A stretch of DNA of 64,000 nt, taken from contig JAHEWK010000004.1 in assembly GCA_020740775.1 (NCBI GenBank), positions 2,604,001 to 2,668,000 on the forward strand. Direction: 5' to 3'. The notes beneath the pieces were generated by a model. It was given only the letters and a program-made list of their open reading frames with translations. It had not been told where the DNA came from and made no database searches. The stretch comes from Ilyonectria destructans (Eukaryota; Ascomycota; Sordariomycetes; Hypocreales; Nectriaceae). Position 1 is the stretch's first letter. Each line of letters begins with the position of its first letter. The translations under genes were made by a program, and so were the position numbers. Shown in pieces: positions 33,532 to 46,113 of the stretch.

Positions 33532-36358
33532 GGTGTTGGAATGAGGACATGGTTATGTTATCGTTGCTATCGTGCGGCAATTGAACTGGAGTAGAGGAGG
33601 ACAAGGAGACAGCTAACCGTCACTTACGGAGTCTCGGCCGCAAAGCCGGTCTACTACCGGTATTGCGGGAGCTGGAACACAGTTGGCATCATTTAAAACG
33701 GTGCTTTATGAAGGATGCGGAGCCGTGAGAGACCCACCGCTCTAAAAGCGGCACTCTTGAGCCGACGGAAAGGAGCCGGAGAGAGAACCAGGAAACATGA
33801 AACATGGAGTCGTGCCAGTTCTATGGGCAATTGCATGACGGCATCCATGCTGACGTCGTTCGGTTCGTCTGGCCGGCATTGTGCTGAATTGCGTGCGTGC
33901 ATCTCATCTCTTTTCTCCCTCGATCTCGACGGCGAACCGAGACTCACACTCGAACCCACGCAGTCACTCGGCCTCAGCCCCCAAGCCACGATGGAAAACC
34001 GTCGTTAGAGAATTGGCAGGCCAAAAAGCAAAGGAGAGAAGAAGCAAAACTAAAACCCGGAGATGGCCTCCCGTTGGCCAGGCCGGTGTGACGACATGGG
34101 GGGTTCCTCGTCGGGGGCGGGGTCCGTGGCCGGCTGCCGGGGGGCCATGCTCCCCAGGCCGGTGGGAGCGGGCCTGATTGGGCCGTGCTGGAGCCCATTT
34201 GCAGCGTCAGTGGTGATTGGAGTTTTAGAGTGGGTGATTGACGGGGAGGTTGCGGGTGTTAAGTGAGGAGTGTGGTAGGGAGGGGGGCTCTCTCCTCCCT
34301 TGCTTTGGGGGCGTGCCTGGGCGAAGTTCCATAGCCGGCTGTGATATCATGGTTGGTCGGTGGTGGATGCGACTGTGATGTGACGGATACGGAGCGGATG
34401 TGATGGGCGACGGATGACTGGTGCCTACCTAGGTACTCCGACGGTGCCTAGTGGGAGCTGAACAACTGCCGACCGATGAAAATGCGGAATCTGCACGCTC
34501 CCAAACAAAACAAACAACAAGACGACAAGCATAGGCCAGCAACTGGCTTGCGACGTCGAGAGCCGGTGGTTTGTATGGCTGGAATCCAAGCCAATTCCAT
34601 CCGGGTCCTGGAAATTGTGCAGCAGCATCATCCAGCGGGTGAAGCTCGCACGGCCTATCAATCGGTGCCCAGCTGCAGCTTCAGGCTCCGCCCCACGGGA
34701 GGTGCCCACTGTGCCCATGGCCGTCCCCTGGAAGAGGATCAGCGCGCTGAGATGCGCGTGCACCAAGCCCTCCCTCAGCAACCAACCCGACAGCGAAACG
34801 GCCGCGCCCACTCACTCATCTTGCGGTACCTGGCGTGGCCCGCTGCGGCGCTAATGCACCCGGAGCACCCACCCTGCGCCGCCGCAAGCAGCAAGGGTTT
34901 TTTACGGCCTCCACTTCCTCTCCCCCTAAAAGGCTAAAGTTGAGCACCTCTGGGTAGCTTTCCCCTGGCTGCCGCAGTGGTGGCATGAGACGGATCGTGG
35001 ATTGGACTATCGTCGGGACGGGCTTAGTTAGTAGGCAGCACGACGACCGCAAACGGACAACCTTTGCTTCCTCGCGCGCTGGAAGAAGAAAGCACATTCG
35101 TTTCGCACGTACTTTGGTGTTATAGTGGGTGGTCCTGGTACGTATTACCGGTATTGCTGGTATTATTAGTGCCTGGTCCGTGGGTTAGATTGCCTGTCAC
35201 CTCCACACCTCATCATCCATTCCTCGCCTCCATCACTTCCTCCCGCTCCCTCCTCGCGTTTCTCTCCCTGCGGACGATTCACTCATCCTAAGACATCCCG
35301 ACGCAACAAGACAAGATTGACGCTTGTGTCTGTCTTTGTGTCGTTTGTGTGTCTCTGCCGGTCTCACCTCGTCGCACTCGCACTTCCAGTTCTTTTGTCT
35401 CCGCCGTGCACCATCCGTCAAGCCATCCTTCCCACCTCCCGCCCACTTCTCCGTCGCGCGCCCTCCATTCCAGTCCGCCCGCCTCACCAAGCCGCCGCGT
35501 CCCGCATCACCACCAACAGCCCCCCGATTTCTCTTCGACCTCTCTTCGATCATCGCCTGCCCCCCGTCGTTCTCTTTGCGCGTTCGCATTTCGCTGCTGC
35601 AGCCCATCGTTCGAGCCAACGCACGTCGTCGCTATCCCATTGGACACCATCCCCTGGTCCTGGTCAGTGGCTGCAGAGGAGCTGAGACAGCAAAATCCAT
35701 CCCCTGGGACTGTTGCTTCTGTCTGCAACGGCTTCGTGTTTCTGGTTCCTACACAACGAACCATTTCCTCTCTGTCATCATCTCCAACCGACTCGGACTA
35801 TCTCGAGGCCAATCGAATTTGCCAATTCGTCAATCCATCAATCGCGGACTGACCGTTCAAGCCGTGGTTGACCGCACACCGCGATGAGGTAGAGGACCTC
35901 GTTGCTCTGCCGGTCTTTCCCGACTTCTACACGACATACTCGATATGCTGTTTGGTCACGTCTATCAGCGTGTCTAAACGGACCCGACGAGACATCTCTA
36001 GATTTCGATCCGCCTGGACCTGTCAGGTTTAACACCTTTCACATCCATGTGATAGCTCGCTTCGTCCATCTCGGAACCGCGAACATCTTCTGCCTGCTGT
36101 CTTGAACAACTGATCGAGTTGTCGACTATAATCTCCACCAATCTACACCTTGCTTCTTTGACACGCCGAATCGGCCGTGTAGGTAATTTTTCTCGATCCG
36201 ACAACAGCTGGTACTGTTTTATCACTCTGCATTTGCGCTGCCTACACTGGCTGGCCCGCTTGCAGTACACTCACCCTCCGCAGCTCCCTATCGAAGGGCT
36301 CCTGGACTTTCTACCTTACAATAATCGATAACAGCCAACAAGCATTTCCTTAGTTACC
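33532..36358. other. divergent promoter region and long 5' leader
   Basis: 2.8 kb between the F-box gene (-) and the Cnn_1N gene (+). From about 35200 to 36358 the plus strand is pyrimidine-rich and likely includes the promoter and a long 5' UTR. Several overlapping frames here, for example 35324-35887, are low-complexity and are read as leader sequence or upstream ORFs. The GC-rich patch at 34080-34320 contains nothing recognised. Confidence 0.45.
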
Positions 36359-39146
36359 ATGGACTCATCTCAGACCCACCCCTACGAGAGGTCGCGGCCC
36401 TCCTATCCTCGCACCGCCTCTCGATCCTCCACCAGCACCACAAACACCCGAGTTACATCTCAGAGCGCCAACAGCTCGTCCTCACAAATTGATCCTTCGA
36501 CTCAGATGGCAGGCTCCCACGCAGCCCATCGCTTCCACCACACAGCTTGTAAGAGCGTCTCGTCCCCGCGAAGCACCCCCCGGGGGACGCCCCGTTTGTC
36601 CAGAGAAGCCAGCAACGAGTCAAACCGACAGCAGGCTGTCTCGACTTTCCTACAAGAGAGGCTCCAGAAAGAGCGCCAGGTCGAGAGCGAAAAGTCGGGA
36701 TGGTCTCGTGCCAACGTCGACTTGAGTGCTTCCGTTGAACTCAGCCGGGTCAGTCATGGCTCGCCTACTAAGGGTGGTGAGTCTGATGTGCGCCGGCCGC
36801 AGTCAACAACTGGCACTGAGGCGGGCAAGAAGAAGGGCCTTGGTGTCAAGGATATGGAACAGGTAGGGCACCCGCACACATTATTAAGTGACTCGCTGAC
36901 ATGATTAGGTTATTTCGAGTCTTCACAAGCAAAATTTCGACCTGAAGCTGGAACTCTTCCATCGCCGAGAACGACAAACCGTCATGGAGGAACGAATTGA
37001 AGGACTCGAGTCCGAAAAGACCCGAGCCGAAGAGATGAACGAAAAGTTGGTGCAGGAGTTGGAGAAGCGTGACAAAGCCGTCGAGGAGGCTGTAGCTATG
37101 ATTGTCACGCTGGAAGCCAAGTTGGAACAGTTTGCCAAGGAACGCGGCATGGTCCAGCAGATCGAGACCGAGGGGCGATATGCCTTGCAAGACTTCGAGG
37201 CGGATTACGAGCATCCCGCCCCCAAGTTCAACGGTCCTGATGTCACCAAGCTTGAGGATGATGCTAAGGTCCTCACCCGTATGCCAAGCTTCCTCTCCGA
37301 ACGCACCGAAAACACCGAGAACCTGCGGAACGTCTACCTTGGAGTCAGGGGTAGTGTTCTCAGCCTACCGCACGTCTCTGAGGGCGCCGGATATGCGGAT
37401 AACAACCCCATTGACGGCCTGGCTAGCCCCAGCTTGAGTGTCTTGAGCGAGAGCTCCTTCATCAGCGTGTATGGGCAGAAGGGACACGCAAACGCCGTGC
37501 CCTATGAGGTCGATGAACCCCTTTCGCTGGATGGGGTTGATAGCATCCCTGGAAAGGCCAGTGCTATCAAGAGGCCCAAGACCTCAATGGCCAGGGCGGT
37601 GCCAGCGTCCAACGGACCTGCGCGCTCGAACTCGCTCACGAATACCAACAAACAGAGGGACTACCAGTCCATCACCGATGTCATCGACCCACGATCTCCA
37701 TTGCAGCAGATTGAGCGTCTTGATCCTACCTACTCTCAGAAGAGGGCTGAGAACCGCCCTCACAGCCGGGACCAAGATAATGGAGCTATGTTCACTGGCC
37801 GCGCGGCTAAGTCACCACCAGCCAGGTCCCCGGAACGCAGGCGTATGAGAGAGGAGAAGCGGGAGTCACTACGAAGAGTATTGACCGATGCTCCCGGTGG
37901 AGTTCGTCTACATGATCTCCCACCGACCCCTGACACAATCTCCACGTCCACATTGAGACGTTTCCAAAACTCCAATGACACTCTCTCAAGGCAGCCAACT
38001 GGTCAACGCAGCTATGACGACTTGTCAGATGCGTCCGGTGACGAGAGGCAGTTCCAAGGAGTGCCACTCGGAGATATGGGGTTGAGTGCGAAGCCATTGG
38101 AGAAAGCAAGAGACCTGAACAATAGCGCATATTTCGAGACCCGGGCGCGAGCCATCCAGCGTCCTCGTTCTGCCGACGAGACTACAGTGTCTAACCGCAG
38201 AGCAAATGACTGGGACAGCGACAGCGACGACTCTGATACCCGGTCGCTTCAATCGAGCCTCGACATCTGGATGCGCGAGAGCGCCAAGCCCGACACAACT
38301 GGGCGCATTTCCCCGGATCTCTTCAGCTTCCCCAACACCACGTCCAAGGGCGGCTGGGCGGTGGATGCCATGTTTGGCCCTAAAATTGGCCACCCAGGCG
38401 GTGTCGCCACAGGTCTTGACCCTCAGAAAATCATCGACATGTTCCCAGTCCAGCCAGAACTGTTCTCGACGTCACTGCCACCCCCACCTCCTAACAGGAA
38501 GTCAAGTCTGCTGGCTCAGACCGGGAACAGCCCAGGAAGCTCCAGGCCATCGACGAAGCGAGGCGTGTCTAAGGCTACAGGCCGTCGCCCACTCTACGGC
38601 CGAAGAAACAGTGATGATGTTCAGACGCCTACTGAGCCAAAGACTCAGTTGCAGCCATCTCTGCCGGTGCAGCCACAAGGCGCTGAACACAGAAAACATT
38701 ACCCGCCCATTGCAAACCAACCTGCCCGGAACCCCCTCACCAAGCTCTGGCGTCGATCTTTGGGAGGAGGAACATCAAGCGCCCCGCCAAACCCAACTGA
38801 GATGCCTGCGCCACCCCCAGAGGCTCCAAAGACGAATGCCGAGATGGGTGTCCCTTCATGGGTCAGTCGATCGGCTGCAGTGGAGGATGACAGAGAGGGC
38901 GCTACGCCTCCGCCCATTATGCGGCTCCCACGGCAATCTCGTCACATGTCTGTTGACCTGAGTGCTATGGCAAGAGCCGGATCACAAGATCCGCAAACGC
39001 CGAGCACCCCGACGATGCCTACTTATATGGGAGAGTCGACGCCGGAGCACCCGATGAGTAGCCCGCGCGTGCCTTCTGCGACGGGCACCAGAAGAAAGTG
39101 GCTGCCAGCATTGAGGGCTGCAAGCTTCATGGCCAGAAATGGATAG
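36359..39146 (+). CDS. Cnn_1N-domain coiled-coil protein (MTOC/spindle pole type)
   Basis: Two exons (36359-36862 and 36909-39146) encode 913 residues. Residues 1-160 are Ser/Thr/Pro-rich. The intron falls inside the centrosomin N-terminal motif 1: KDMEQ|VISSLHKQNFDLKLELFHRRERQ (residues about 164-190). A coiled coil continues to about residue 245. In centrosomin, CDK5RAP2, Mto1 and Pcp1 this motif recruits the gamma-tubulin complex, so a role at the spindle pole body, septal MTOC or cytoplasmic MTOC is likely. The remaining 670 residues are disordered, with Pro-rich tracts (LPPPPPN, APPPEAP) and several SP/TP sites suited to cell-cycle kinases. The C-terminus is basic (TGTRRKWLPALRAASFMARNG). 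It lacks the long coiled coils of full-length Mto1 or Pcp1, so it is a distinct family member. Confidence 0.83.
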
Positions 39147-39565
39147 GGCATCTGGATTGATTAGATTGCATGTCAGTGAATTGGAGGTGCAGATTGTACG
39201 ATACAGCGGGAGAAGACAGGGGTGGAAGCGACAGGCATTGGATTGTATTATACCCAGGAAACATTTTATTCTCGTGCCGGCTGCACAGGACGCCTGAGGG
39301 CGGAAGCAAAAGGGTTGGGTAGGATATGGGATAAGGATACGGCCCAGGAGTTCGTACTGGTAGTATAGATAGATTGGTAGAATCAATTCACATTGACAAT
39401 AATATTAGTATTTATATGTGACGTGTTGAACCAATGGGATGGACGTGACGTTTGTGCTCAATTCGTCCTATCAACTTATCTGACCAGTCCCGCCGGCCTC
39501 GACATCGAATCCAGCTTCGAAACATATCTACACAGCACCGAACCGAGTCTCGAGAGACCTTATAT
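39147..39565. other. 3' region between converging genes
   Basis: About 420 bases of presumed 3' UTRs, with AT-rich sequence near 39380-39420. No feature is recognised. Confidence 0.45.
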
Positions 39566-39937
39566 CTACATCCACTCCCAAGACGCCGACGTACGCCCAA
39601 CCCCCAAATCCCCCACGGCCTTCTTAAAGGCGGCGGGCGAGAGGTCGAGGTCATGGTAGGCGCAGCCGCCGCACCGGTCGACGACGGCAACCTCGACGGT
39701 ACCGGCGGGCCCGGCGACGCGGATGGAGCGGTCGCAGGGCTTGAGGGAGTCGTAGAGCGGTGCCGACACGGCGACGACGAGGTTGGAGTCGCTGTAGGCC
39801 TGCCCGCAGGCGCCTGTGCCGGCGCTCGGGTTGTACCACGTCAGCTCGCCGGAGGTGCGGGCGTGGAGGTTGGAGGGCGCTGCGTGGGTGAATGGGAGGG
39901 TGAGGGCGAGGAGGGCGATGGTGAGGAGAGCAGACAT
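39566..39937 (-). CDS. secreted double-psi beta-barrel (RlpA/barwin-like) protein
   Basis: A single exon of 123 residues. The signal peptide is residues 1-20 (MSALLTIALLALTLPFTHAA). The mature part is almost entirely a DPBB fold: GELTWYNPSAGTGACGQ at 30-46, the LVVAVSAPLYDSLKPC strand and VEVAVVDRCGGCAYHDLDLSPAAF at 81-104. Cysteines 44, 68, 89 and 92 could form two disulfides. Asp87 in VVDRC occupies the position of the catalytic or ligand Asp of expansins and GH45 relatives. Small secreted proteins of this kind are common in fungi and include plant-response and wall-associated proteins. An enzymatic activity is not established for them. The role may be cell-wall binding or as a host-facing protein, which is inference. 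Confidence 0.88.
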   Translation of the reverse strand: MSALLTIALLALTLPFTHAAPSNLHARTSGELTWYNPSAGTGACGQAYSDSNLVVAVSAPLYDSLKPCDRSIRVAGPAGTVEVAVVDRCGGCAYHDLDLSPAAFKKAVGDLGVGRTSASWEWM

Positions 39938-42602
39938 GTTGGTTGTTGGTTGTTGTGGGAGTGTAGGGGAGTTGAGATGTATATGTATGTTGAGATGCGT
40001 GTAAGTGAGTGTGACTCGAGGTCAAGTGAGGAAGGCTTGAGCTGATCGTAAAGGAATGACTTGTCTTGGTGATAATGGAGAGGAACCAATGCATTTATGG
40101 CGAATCCTGGCTGTATTTATATTCTGGAAATGCTCTCAACTTCATCCCTAACCAACGAGATTCACTACCATGTCTCCCCGCAGTCAACCTTCGTGATTCC
40201 CAGCATCACATCCGGTGGCACCCCTCCAGCAAGAACCAGCCGGGCCAACGCACAATGCGCACCGCAGAACCGCTAAACAAACGGACTAATCAGGGCAGTG
40301 CCCCGGGGCGCCGCACAGGCGGGATGGGGATGCTATGATGTGAGTGTTGGTGATGGATGGCACCCACAGAATGGTGTTGGTGGGTTGGCGGTTTGGGATA
40401 TGCTGTGGAGGCGGCGCCGGGAGGTGGGGCCGCTTCTGACAAGTGCCTTGTAGGGAGGTTTTGAATTGAGTGATGGGGTTGTACGTTGTTGGGAGTGGTT
40501 AGGAAGAGGATGACTGCGTATGGGTGCTTGTGCTTGACCAAGCATTGGAGGTGTTGTCGCCATTACATGGCAGACGTGAGGTGACTCACTAGTAGATTCC
40601 ATATGGGTCTCTGGCAAGGAGAAGTCAACATTGAAATCGACAAGCAGATCCTTTGGCAGATTGCTGCTCGAGGACTTGGTATGCATCTGTCTAGTTTCAC
40701 GTGCACCTGTCAACCCGTCTCAAAACCTGTAACTCTACATCTGACAGCCAACGTGCTGCAAAGTGCAGTACCACTTCCAAGGGAATGCCAGTCTTAACGC
40801 ATGTAACTCATACAGCCTGCTAATGCAGGCACTTCCATCTTGTTCCTAGAGGAGCTGACGTGTCGCGGATACTGTGGCGTCGCAGTTGACACACCGGGGA
40901 ATCGGCTTGAGCGGGAGGATCGCACTACATGGTCTGGGTTGATTCCGAGAGGGTGTAGAATGAGGGGTAACGGGTGTATGTGAGGTATGACTGTGGTAAG
41001 GCTGTCTTCATGGCAGAGTCCTGCTATTGCTCCATTGACTTGATGCTCTCTCGTTTTCGTAGATGGGGCTACAGACTAGCGAATCCTGGTACCGAACTTG
41101 TGTGTGAACGAACTGCCACTGTACATTATCAAAAGTGAACTACGGATGAAGCTAATGCAAGGATGGCTTGAACTATGTATGAAACCGAGTAAAATACTTG
41201 GTGAAGCGAGCAGCGAAGCCGGAACATGATGTGTCCAGGGTAACTTGAGGCTGACGAACACATCTGGGGAACTGACTGACCTGTCAGCCAACTACCGAGA
41301 CAACCCTCTTTTCTAGTGAACGTGGCATTGCCGGACCCGCATCTAAATTCGATGCAATGGATCTCAGTTGAGATTCCCTGAGCCCATCGTTCCTGGGAGT
41401 TGGGTAGTATCTGCTACCACAGGAAGTGAAGCCGTATGACGTGGCCGATATGTTCCAATGATGGAGTCGCATTGCAACCAGCCGTAGTCAGAAACTCTGG
41501 CACGTTATAGGCCTGTGATTTAAAGGGGTTGAGTTGTATGGGGAGAAAGGAACTGTATGCGGAGGATGGTCGAGGAACCGTCATCTCTCCGTCATTCTTC
41601 CGCCTCCGCATCTAGCCCAACCCGCCATCTCGTATCGCCTGTCTCTAACTTGGAGCCAAGGAAACACAATCCCGAGTCACCGTCACTTAGTCTTTGTCGT
41701 TCCTGACACCCGATGCAAGGGGGACAACAGAGCCATGACGTGATGTGCGACCTGATCGGACGAACCAAACAAAAGAGAGTGCCTGGACACGAGAAGCACG
41801 CAAGCACGCAAGGTAAGCTGAGCCTTACCTACATATAATGAAACGTGGGGGCTGGCTGTATCCATCTACGATTGGATCGGCGCTCGTGTTGAAAGCCTCG
41901 AGAATGGGCGCGCTGCAGCTGCGGGTCGGGACAACTCTGAGATGATATTGTCTCAGTGGAGGGGAAAGAACTCTCGGTGAAGCAAATTCTCGCGTATTGG
42001 CGGGTAGTTGGTGCAATGTCATCTTTATTGAATCGTCCTACTTGACTTGACCGGGTTATGACAGAACTCGAAGCTGATTGTCGTGCGTTGGTTTACTTGG
42101 ATCGTACCGGGATATTGTTCCACACCGACGTGGAGAGCTCAATGGCCCGCATATGGAGCTGGGAATATCTCGGGTGGCGTTGATATTGAAACGTAAGCAT
42201 TCGATCAACGCCCACGGATCTGACCCTCAGCTAATGGTGATGAGGCTCTTAGATGGAGCTGCTTTGCTGATTCGCGCGACTTTATTACGAATCATAGCTC
42301 CATTAAGTGCTTGCCAAAGACGGAAATCTTAGAGCATGTTGTTCGGGCTGAGATTGACCCTTTGACTCCGCCATGATCCCAGTCTGTAGAAGGCGCCGGA
42401 TCTGCAGTCTCATGGGCTTTGCCGTAAGATTAATTGATGCCCGTCTCCGGGTTGCTGCATCGAGAAGTGAGGACGGGAACATGAGTGGCTCCACTGAATA
42501 CGATATACTATATATCTAGTAATGGTGACGCCCCAACTATGTGGATAAGCATAGTGTTTGAGGACCTGAACGACCTGTCAGTCTATACGAACAGAGGCCA
42601 TC
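39938..42602. other. 2.7 kb intergenic region
   Basis: Lies between the divergent DPBB and AA7-like genes and holds both promoters. Short frames such as plus 40603-40797 have no motif. A plus-strand frame at 42485-42691 overlaps the start of the AA7-like gene and is a shadow. Nothing else is recognised. Confidence 0.45.
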
Positions 42603-44188
42603 ATGATCCACACTCTGCCGCTGCACCGGGCGGCGTACCTCGTGCTATGTCTCTTCTCTACCTTGTCTTTCGCAAGAGTCTTCCTGACTAGACGGGATGC
42701 TTTGACCTCCTGTCTCGCCGACGCCTGCGTCCCGTTTTCGGTCAAGAATTCGACCGAGTGGACCCAAGACACCAAGCCGTACAATCTTCGCCTGGCTTAC
42801 ACGCCAGCTGCCGTCGCTATCCCGACGTCCATCGACGAGATCAAGGCGGCGGTTTCATGCGGAGTCGAGAATGGCGTGCGGGTGAGTGCCAAGGGTGGCG
42901 GCCACGGCTATGGCTCGTTTGCCTTTGGCGGCGAAGATGGTCACCTTGTGATTGCGCTTGATCGCATGTATCGGGTCACCTTAAATGACGACTGGACAGC
43001 AACGGTGCAACCTGGAGCAAGACTCGGCCATGTTGCTGTGGAATTGTTCAACCAGGGTCGCAGAGCCATTGCTCATGGATCATGCCCTGGGTAAGTCATC
43101 CCTCGCACCAGAGATCATAAGTTAATTATGTAGTGTTGGTATTTCTGGCCACAGCTTGCACGGTGGCTATGGCTTTGCTTCACGAACTCATGGTCTCGCT
43201 GTGGATTGGTTGATTGGCGCAAAGGTAGTTCTTGCCAATGGCTCTCTTGTCCACTGCTCCGCTACCGAGAACGAAGATTTGTTCTGGGCGCTTCGTGGCG
43301 CTGGCTCATCCTTTGGCATCGTGGCGGAACTCGAGTTTGATACCTTCGAAGCGCCCGACAAAGTCACACCCTTCAGCATAGAATTGAATTGGAGTGAAGA
43401 TGAGGCGGTCGCCGGCATCAAAGCCCTCCAGGACATCGCAACAGATGCTTCCAAGGAATTGAACATGCAGATTTACATGGCGCCAGCAGGTCAGACAATT
43501 CAAGGCGTGTACTACGGAGACCGGAATAGCCTCAACGCAGCGCTTCGACCTTTGCTGGACGACATTGACACGCAGATCTCAGAGGCAAGCACGATGGGAT
43601 GGATTGAGGGACTGGGGCATTTCGCCGACGGCCAGGAACTCGACCAGACGTACCCTTACGATGCGGTAGGTTGCCATAGTCTGCTGACATGACTTGACTA
43701 ACACTTTATAGCATACCACATCGTATAAGAGCAGTCTAATGACGCATGCTCTCACACAGAGCCAGATTGAGTCGTTCATGTCGGCTGTCTTCACGAATAT
43801 AAATGACCCCTCGGCCCGCCATTCATGGTTCATCCTCCTTGATCTCCACGGCGGAGCCAACTCAGTAGTCGCTGAAGTGGGCCCGTACGAAACCGCATAT
43901 GTGCACCGTGACAAGTTGCTCCTGTACCAGTTTTCAGACCGTGGGTCCGATGGCGTGTACCCTGAAGAAGGGTTTGCCCTTCTCAAGGGGTTCAGGGAGA
44001 GCGTCACAGGGTCGATGGTGGCCGGGGAGTGGGGCATGTATGCGAACTATTTGGATACCGAATTGGATTCTGAGGCTGCGCAGAAGTTGTATTGGGGAGA
44101 TAACCTGCCGAGACTGCGGCAGATCAAGGCGGCGGTGGATCCGGGTGATGTTTTCTGGAACCCTCAAGGAGTCCGCCCGGCAAAATGA
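42603..44188 (+). CDS. FAD-linked oxidase, AA7/berberine bridge enzyme-like, secreted
   Basis: Three exons (42603-43090, 43134-43665, 43712-44188) encode 498 residues. The N-terminal hydrophobic segment ([14 protein letters not shown], residues 11-24) is a signal peptide. The PCMH-type FAD domain shows the bicovalent attachment motifs: His101 in [13 protein letters not shown] and Cys161 in [20 protein letters not shown]. The BBE C-terminal motif [28 protein letters not shown] closes the protein. Bicovalent flavin with an open active site is typical of gluco- and chito-oligosaccharide oxidases (AA7), which oxidise reducing-end sugars and release hydrogen peroxide. Some homologues instead act in secondary metabolism. 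There is no cluster context here, so a secreted carbohydrate oxidase is favoured. The next gene starts 381 bases downstream on the same strand. Confidence 0.88.
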
Positions 44189-44569
44189 TGTGCCCGGGAT
44201 TGCAAGTGTTGGATATGATTAAACAATCAGTGTTCGTACCGACATGAAAGTCGTCGCTGAAGTGAATCAAGTATCGAAATTGCCCGGAGCCGCCTCCAGA
44301 ATGATTTCACAGTGAAGGGTCTCAATTGTACTGAGGTGCCCTGACTCAGTTATTGTGAGACCTTGAATGGCGACGCCAATACTCAGGGTGATCCGTAAAC
44401 TATCGGCTGGGTTTCCAGGGAACCAAGCCAAGGGCGATATTAAATTCATCTGGAACGCCAAGGATATTGGATGGCGCTCCACAGGTGCCATGTCTTGGAC
44501 GCCGATTCGACCAGCCGCGTCGTAATTAAGAACACCCCGCGCCCACCAGCTTTCTCTCCGGTCACCAAA

Positions 44570-45581
44570 ATGGATATCGACAACTGGCAGGCGAATAGGA
44601 TCAGGAACAGTCGCTATCTGCAAGATGGGACGGTGAAGCCTTGGCCATGGGGGATCCAGGTCCAGATCCTCGGGGCAGAAGGCTGCGGGCGACACAGCGT
44701 GCTCAATCGGGTAGGTCGACTTTATGATGGCAACGCACAGAGCTAATATGCGACAGATATGTCTCGACGAATTCATCGAGAATTATAACGTCACCTCGGA
44801 CTGCAATAGTGCTTGCAAGCAAGCTCACATCCGCGGCCAGTCTTGCAACATCTGGTTCGACACTCCAGTCTCGTTGACGTCGTACGGCGACGGCTACCCT
44901 CTCAGCAAGCAAGAGCACTTCTCCTGGATTACGCGCGGCATCCGAGATAGCGACGCTCTAATACTGGCATACGACCTCTCGGACGCCCGAAGTTTCCAGG
45001 TCCTTTGCGAGTTCTGCGCTCGGTGCGAACTCGAGGGCGTTGGCGTCGCACCCGGGACCAGCCTTCCCTGCTTAATCATCGGCACGAAGACTGACCTCCC
45101 GAATCAAGTCCACGTCGAAGATGGCTGGAGGTTGGCAAAACGCCTGGGCGGCAGCTTTGTCATGTGCTGTGCCAAGGATGGCCAAGGGTTCTCAGAGTTG
45201 ATCGAGGAAGCTGTCGGACCGGTAATCGAGGCGCGGACGAGACTGATGCGGGAGAGCGAGGATAATCTGGGAGAAGCTATTAGGCATCTCATGGCCCAGA
45301 CAATGGTTCGACGGCCAAGTCTAAGAAAGAAGCTAAGTTTTCGTCGCCGAGAACGAGAGCCGGAACTCCGTCGGCCGGTGACAAGAGCGCGATGTACTGG
45401 CGCGCCGCCGCGGTGGACAATGAGGCGACTGATTAGCCCGCCGCCTTGGGCGATTTCCGGAGGGGCGAGCTCAGATTCGGATGAGAGTGACACTACTCTC
45501 GTAGAGCTATGTCCTCCGGAGTATCAATTACCAGTGGACTTGGTCGAGCCAGCCGCGACAGGCTGGGCACCGAAGTTTTGA
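44570..45581 (+). CDS. Ras-like protein with degenerate P-loop (putative pseudo-GTPase)
   Basis: Two exons (44570-44710, 44757-45581) encode 321 residues. The fold of a small GTPase is recognisable: VQILGAEGCGRHSVLNR (strand 1, P-loop, helix 1), CNIWFDTP (switch II strand), DALILAYDLSDARSFQVL, CLIIGTKTDL (G4 region, TKTD for NKxD) and MCCAKDGQGFSEL (SAK-like G5). The P-loop GxxxxGK[S/T] reads G35-AEGC-G40-R41-H42, so the phosphate-binding Lys and the magnesium-binding Ser/Thr are both replaced. The G3 DxxG reads DTPV. Nucleotide binding is therefore doubtful. The tail of about 120 residues is Arg-rich, then acidic/Ser-rich (SDSDESDTTL), without a CAAX box. Start could also be the upstream in-frame ATG at 44471. 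It follows the AA7-like gene on the same strand; a link is unknown. Confidence 0.72.
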
Positions 45582-46113
45582 CGCGGGCCAGAAACATTTA
45601 CAGGCGGGACGGGACGGGACGGATCGGCGATAAGTGGAGCCCGACGGAGACGGACCCGGAGCGGGTTATTGAACGACCGGAGTCGCAATCATCACGTTGG
45701 GAGACTCCGGCAGGGCTGGGACCCATGCCACAAAGACCGCGGGCATTTGGGGCGCGGGAATATCCTTTGTCGACAAGCTTGGAGAGTTGGAGTACGGCGC
45801 ATTCTGGTGAGCGGGGTCTGCTCAAATTGGAGAAGTTGGAATTTGGAGATAATTTTAGTGCGCACGGCAGAGCGATTTAGCCTTTGTAGCAGAACCGTCA
45901 ATCCCCCGTCTTTCGGGGCTAATTTAATAAATGCCATGGTATCGTCTGTACGACGCATTAGTTGGTGGATGAATAGGTAAATGTGTGAATGATTCGAAGC
46001 CTAAACGGCTTCGCCGGCACATTATCTCGGACAAAAGTCCTCAAAAGCTTTGCTAGTCCGCCTCGACGGCTAATCTCTCTTTGTCGGTTTGTCCACGTCC
46101 TCGTCAGCAAGGT
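45582..46113. other. intergenic, nothing recognised
   Basis: About 530 bases following the Ras-like gene. Plus 45509-45880 is an overlapping frame without motifs. No feature is supported. Confidence 0.4.

Noticed and set aside
35324..35887. Plus-strand frame of 187 codons
   Set aside because: Low-complexity leader-like sequence; no motif; more likely 5' UTR of the Cnn_1N gene.
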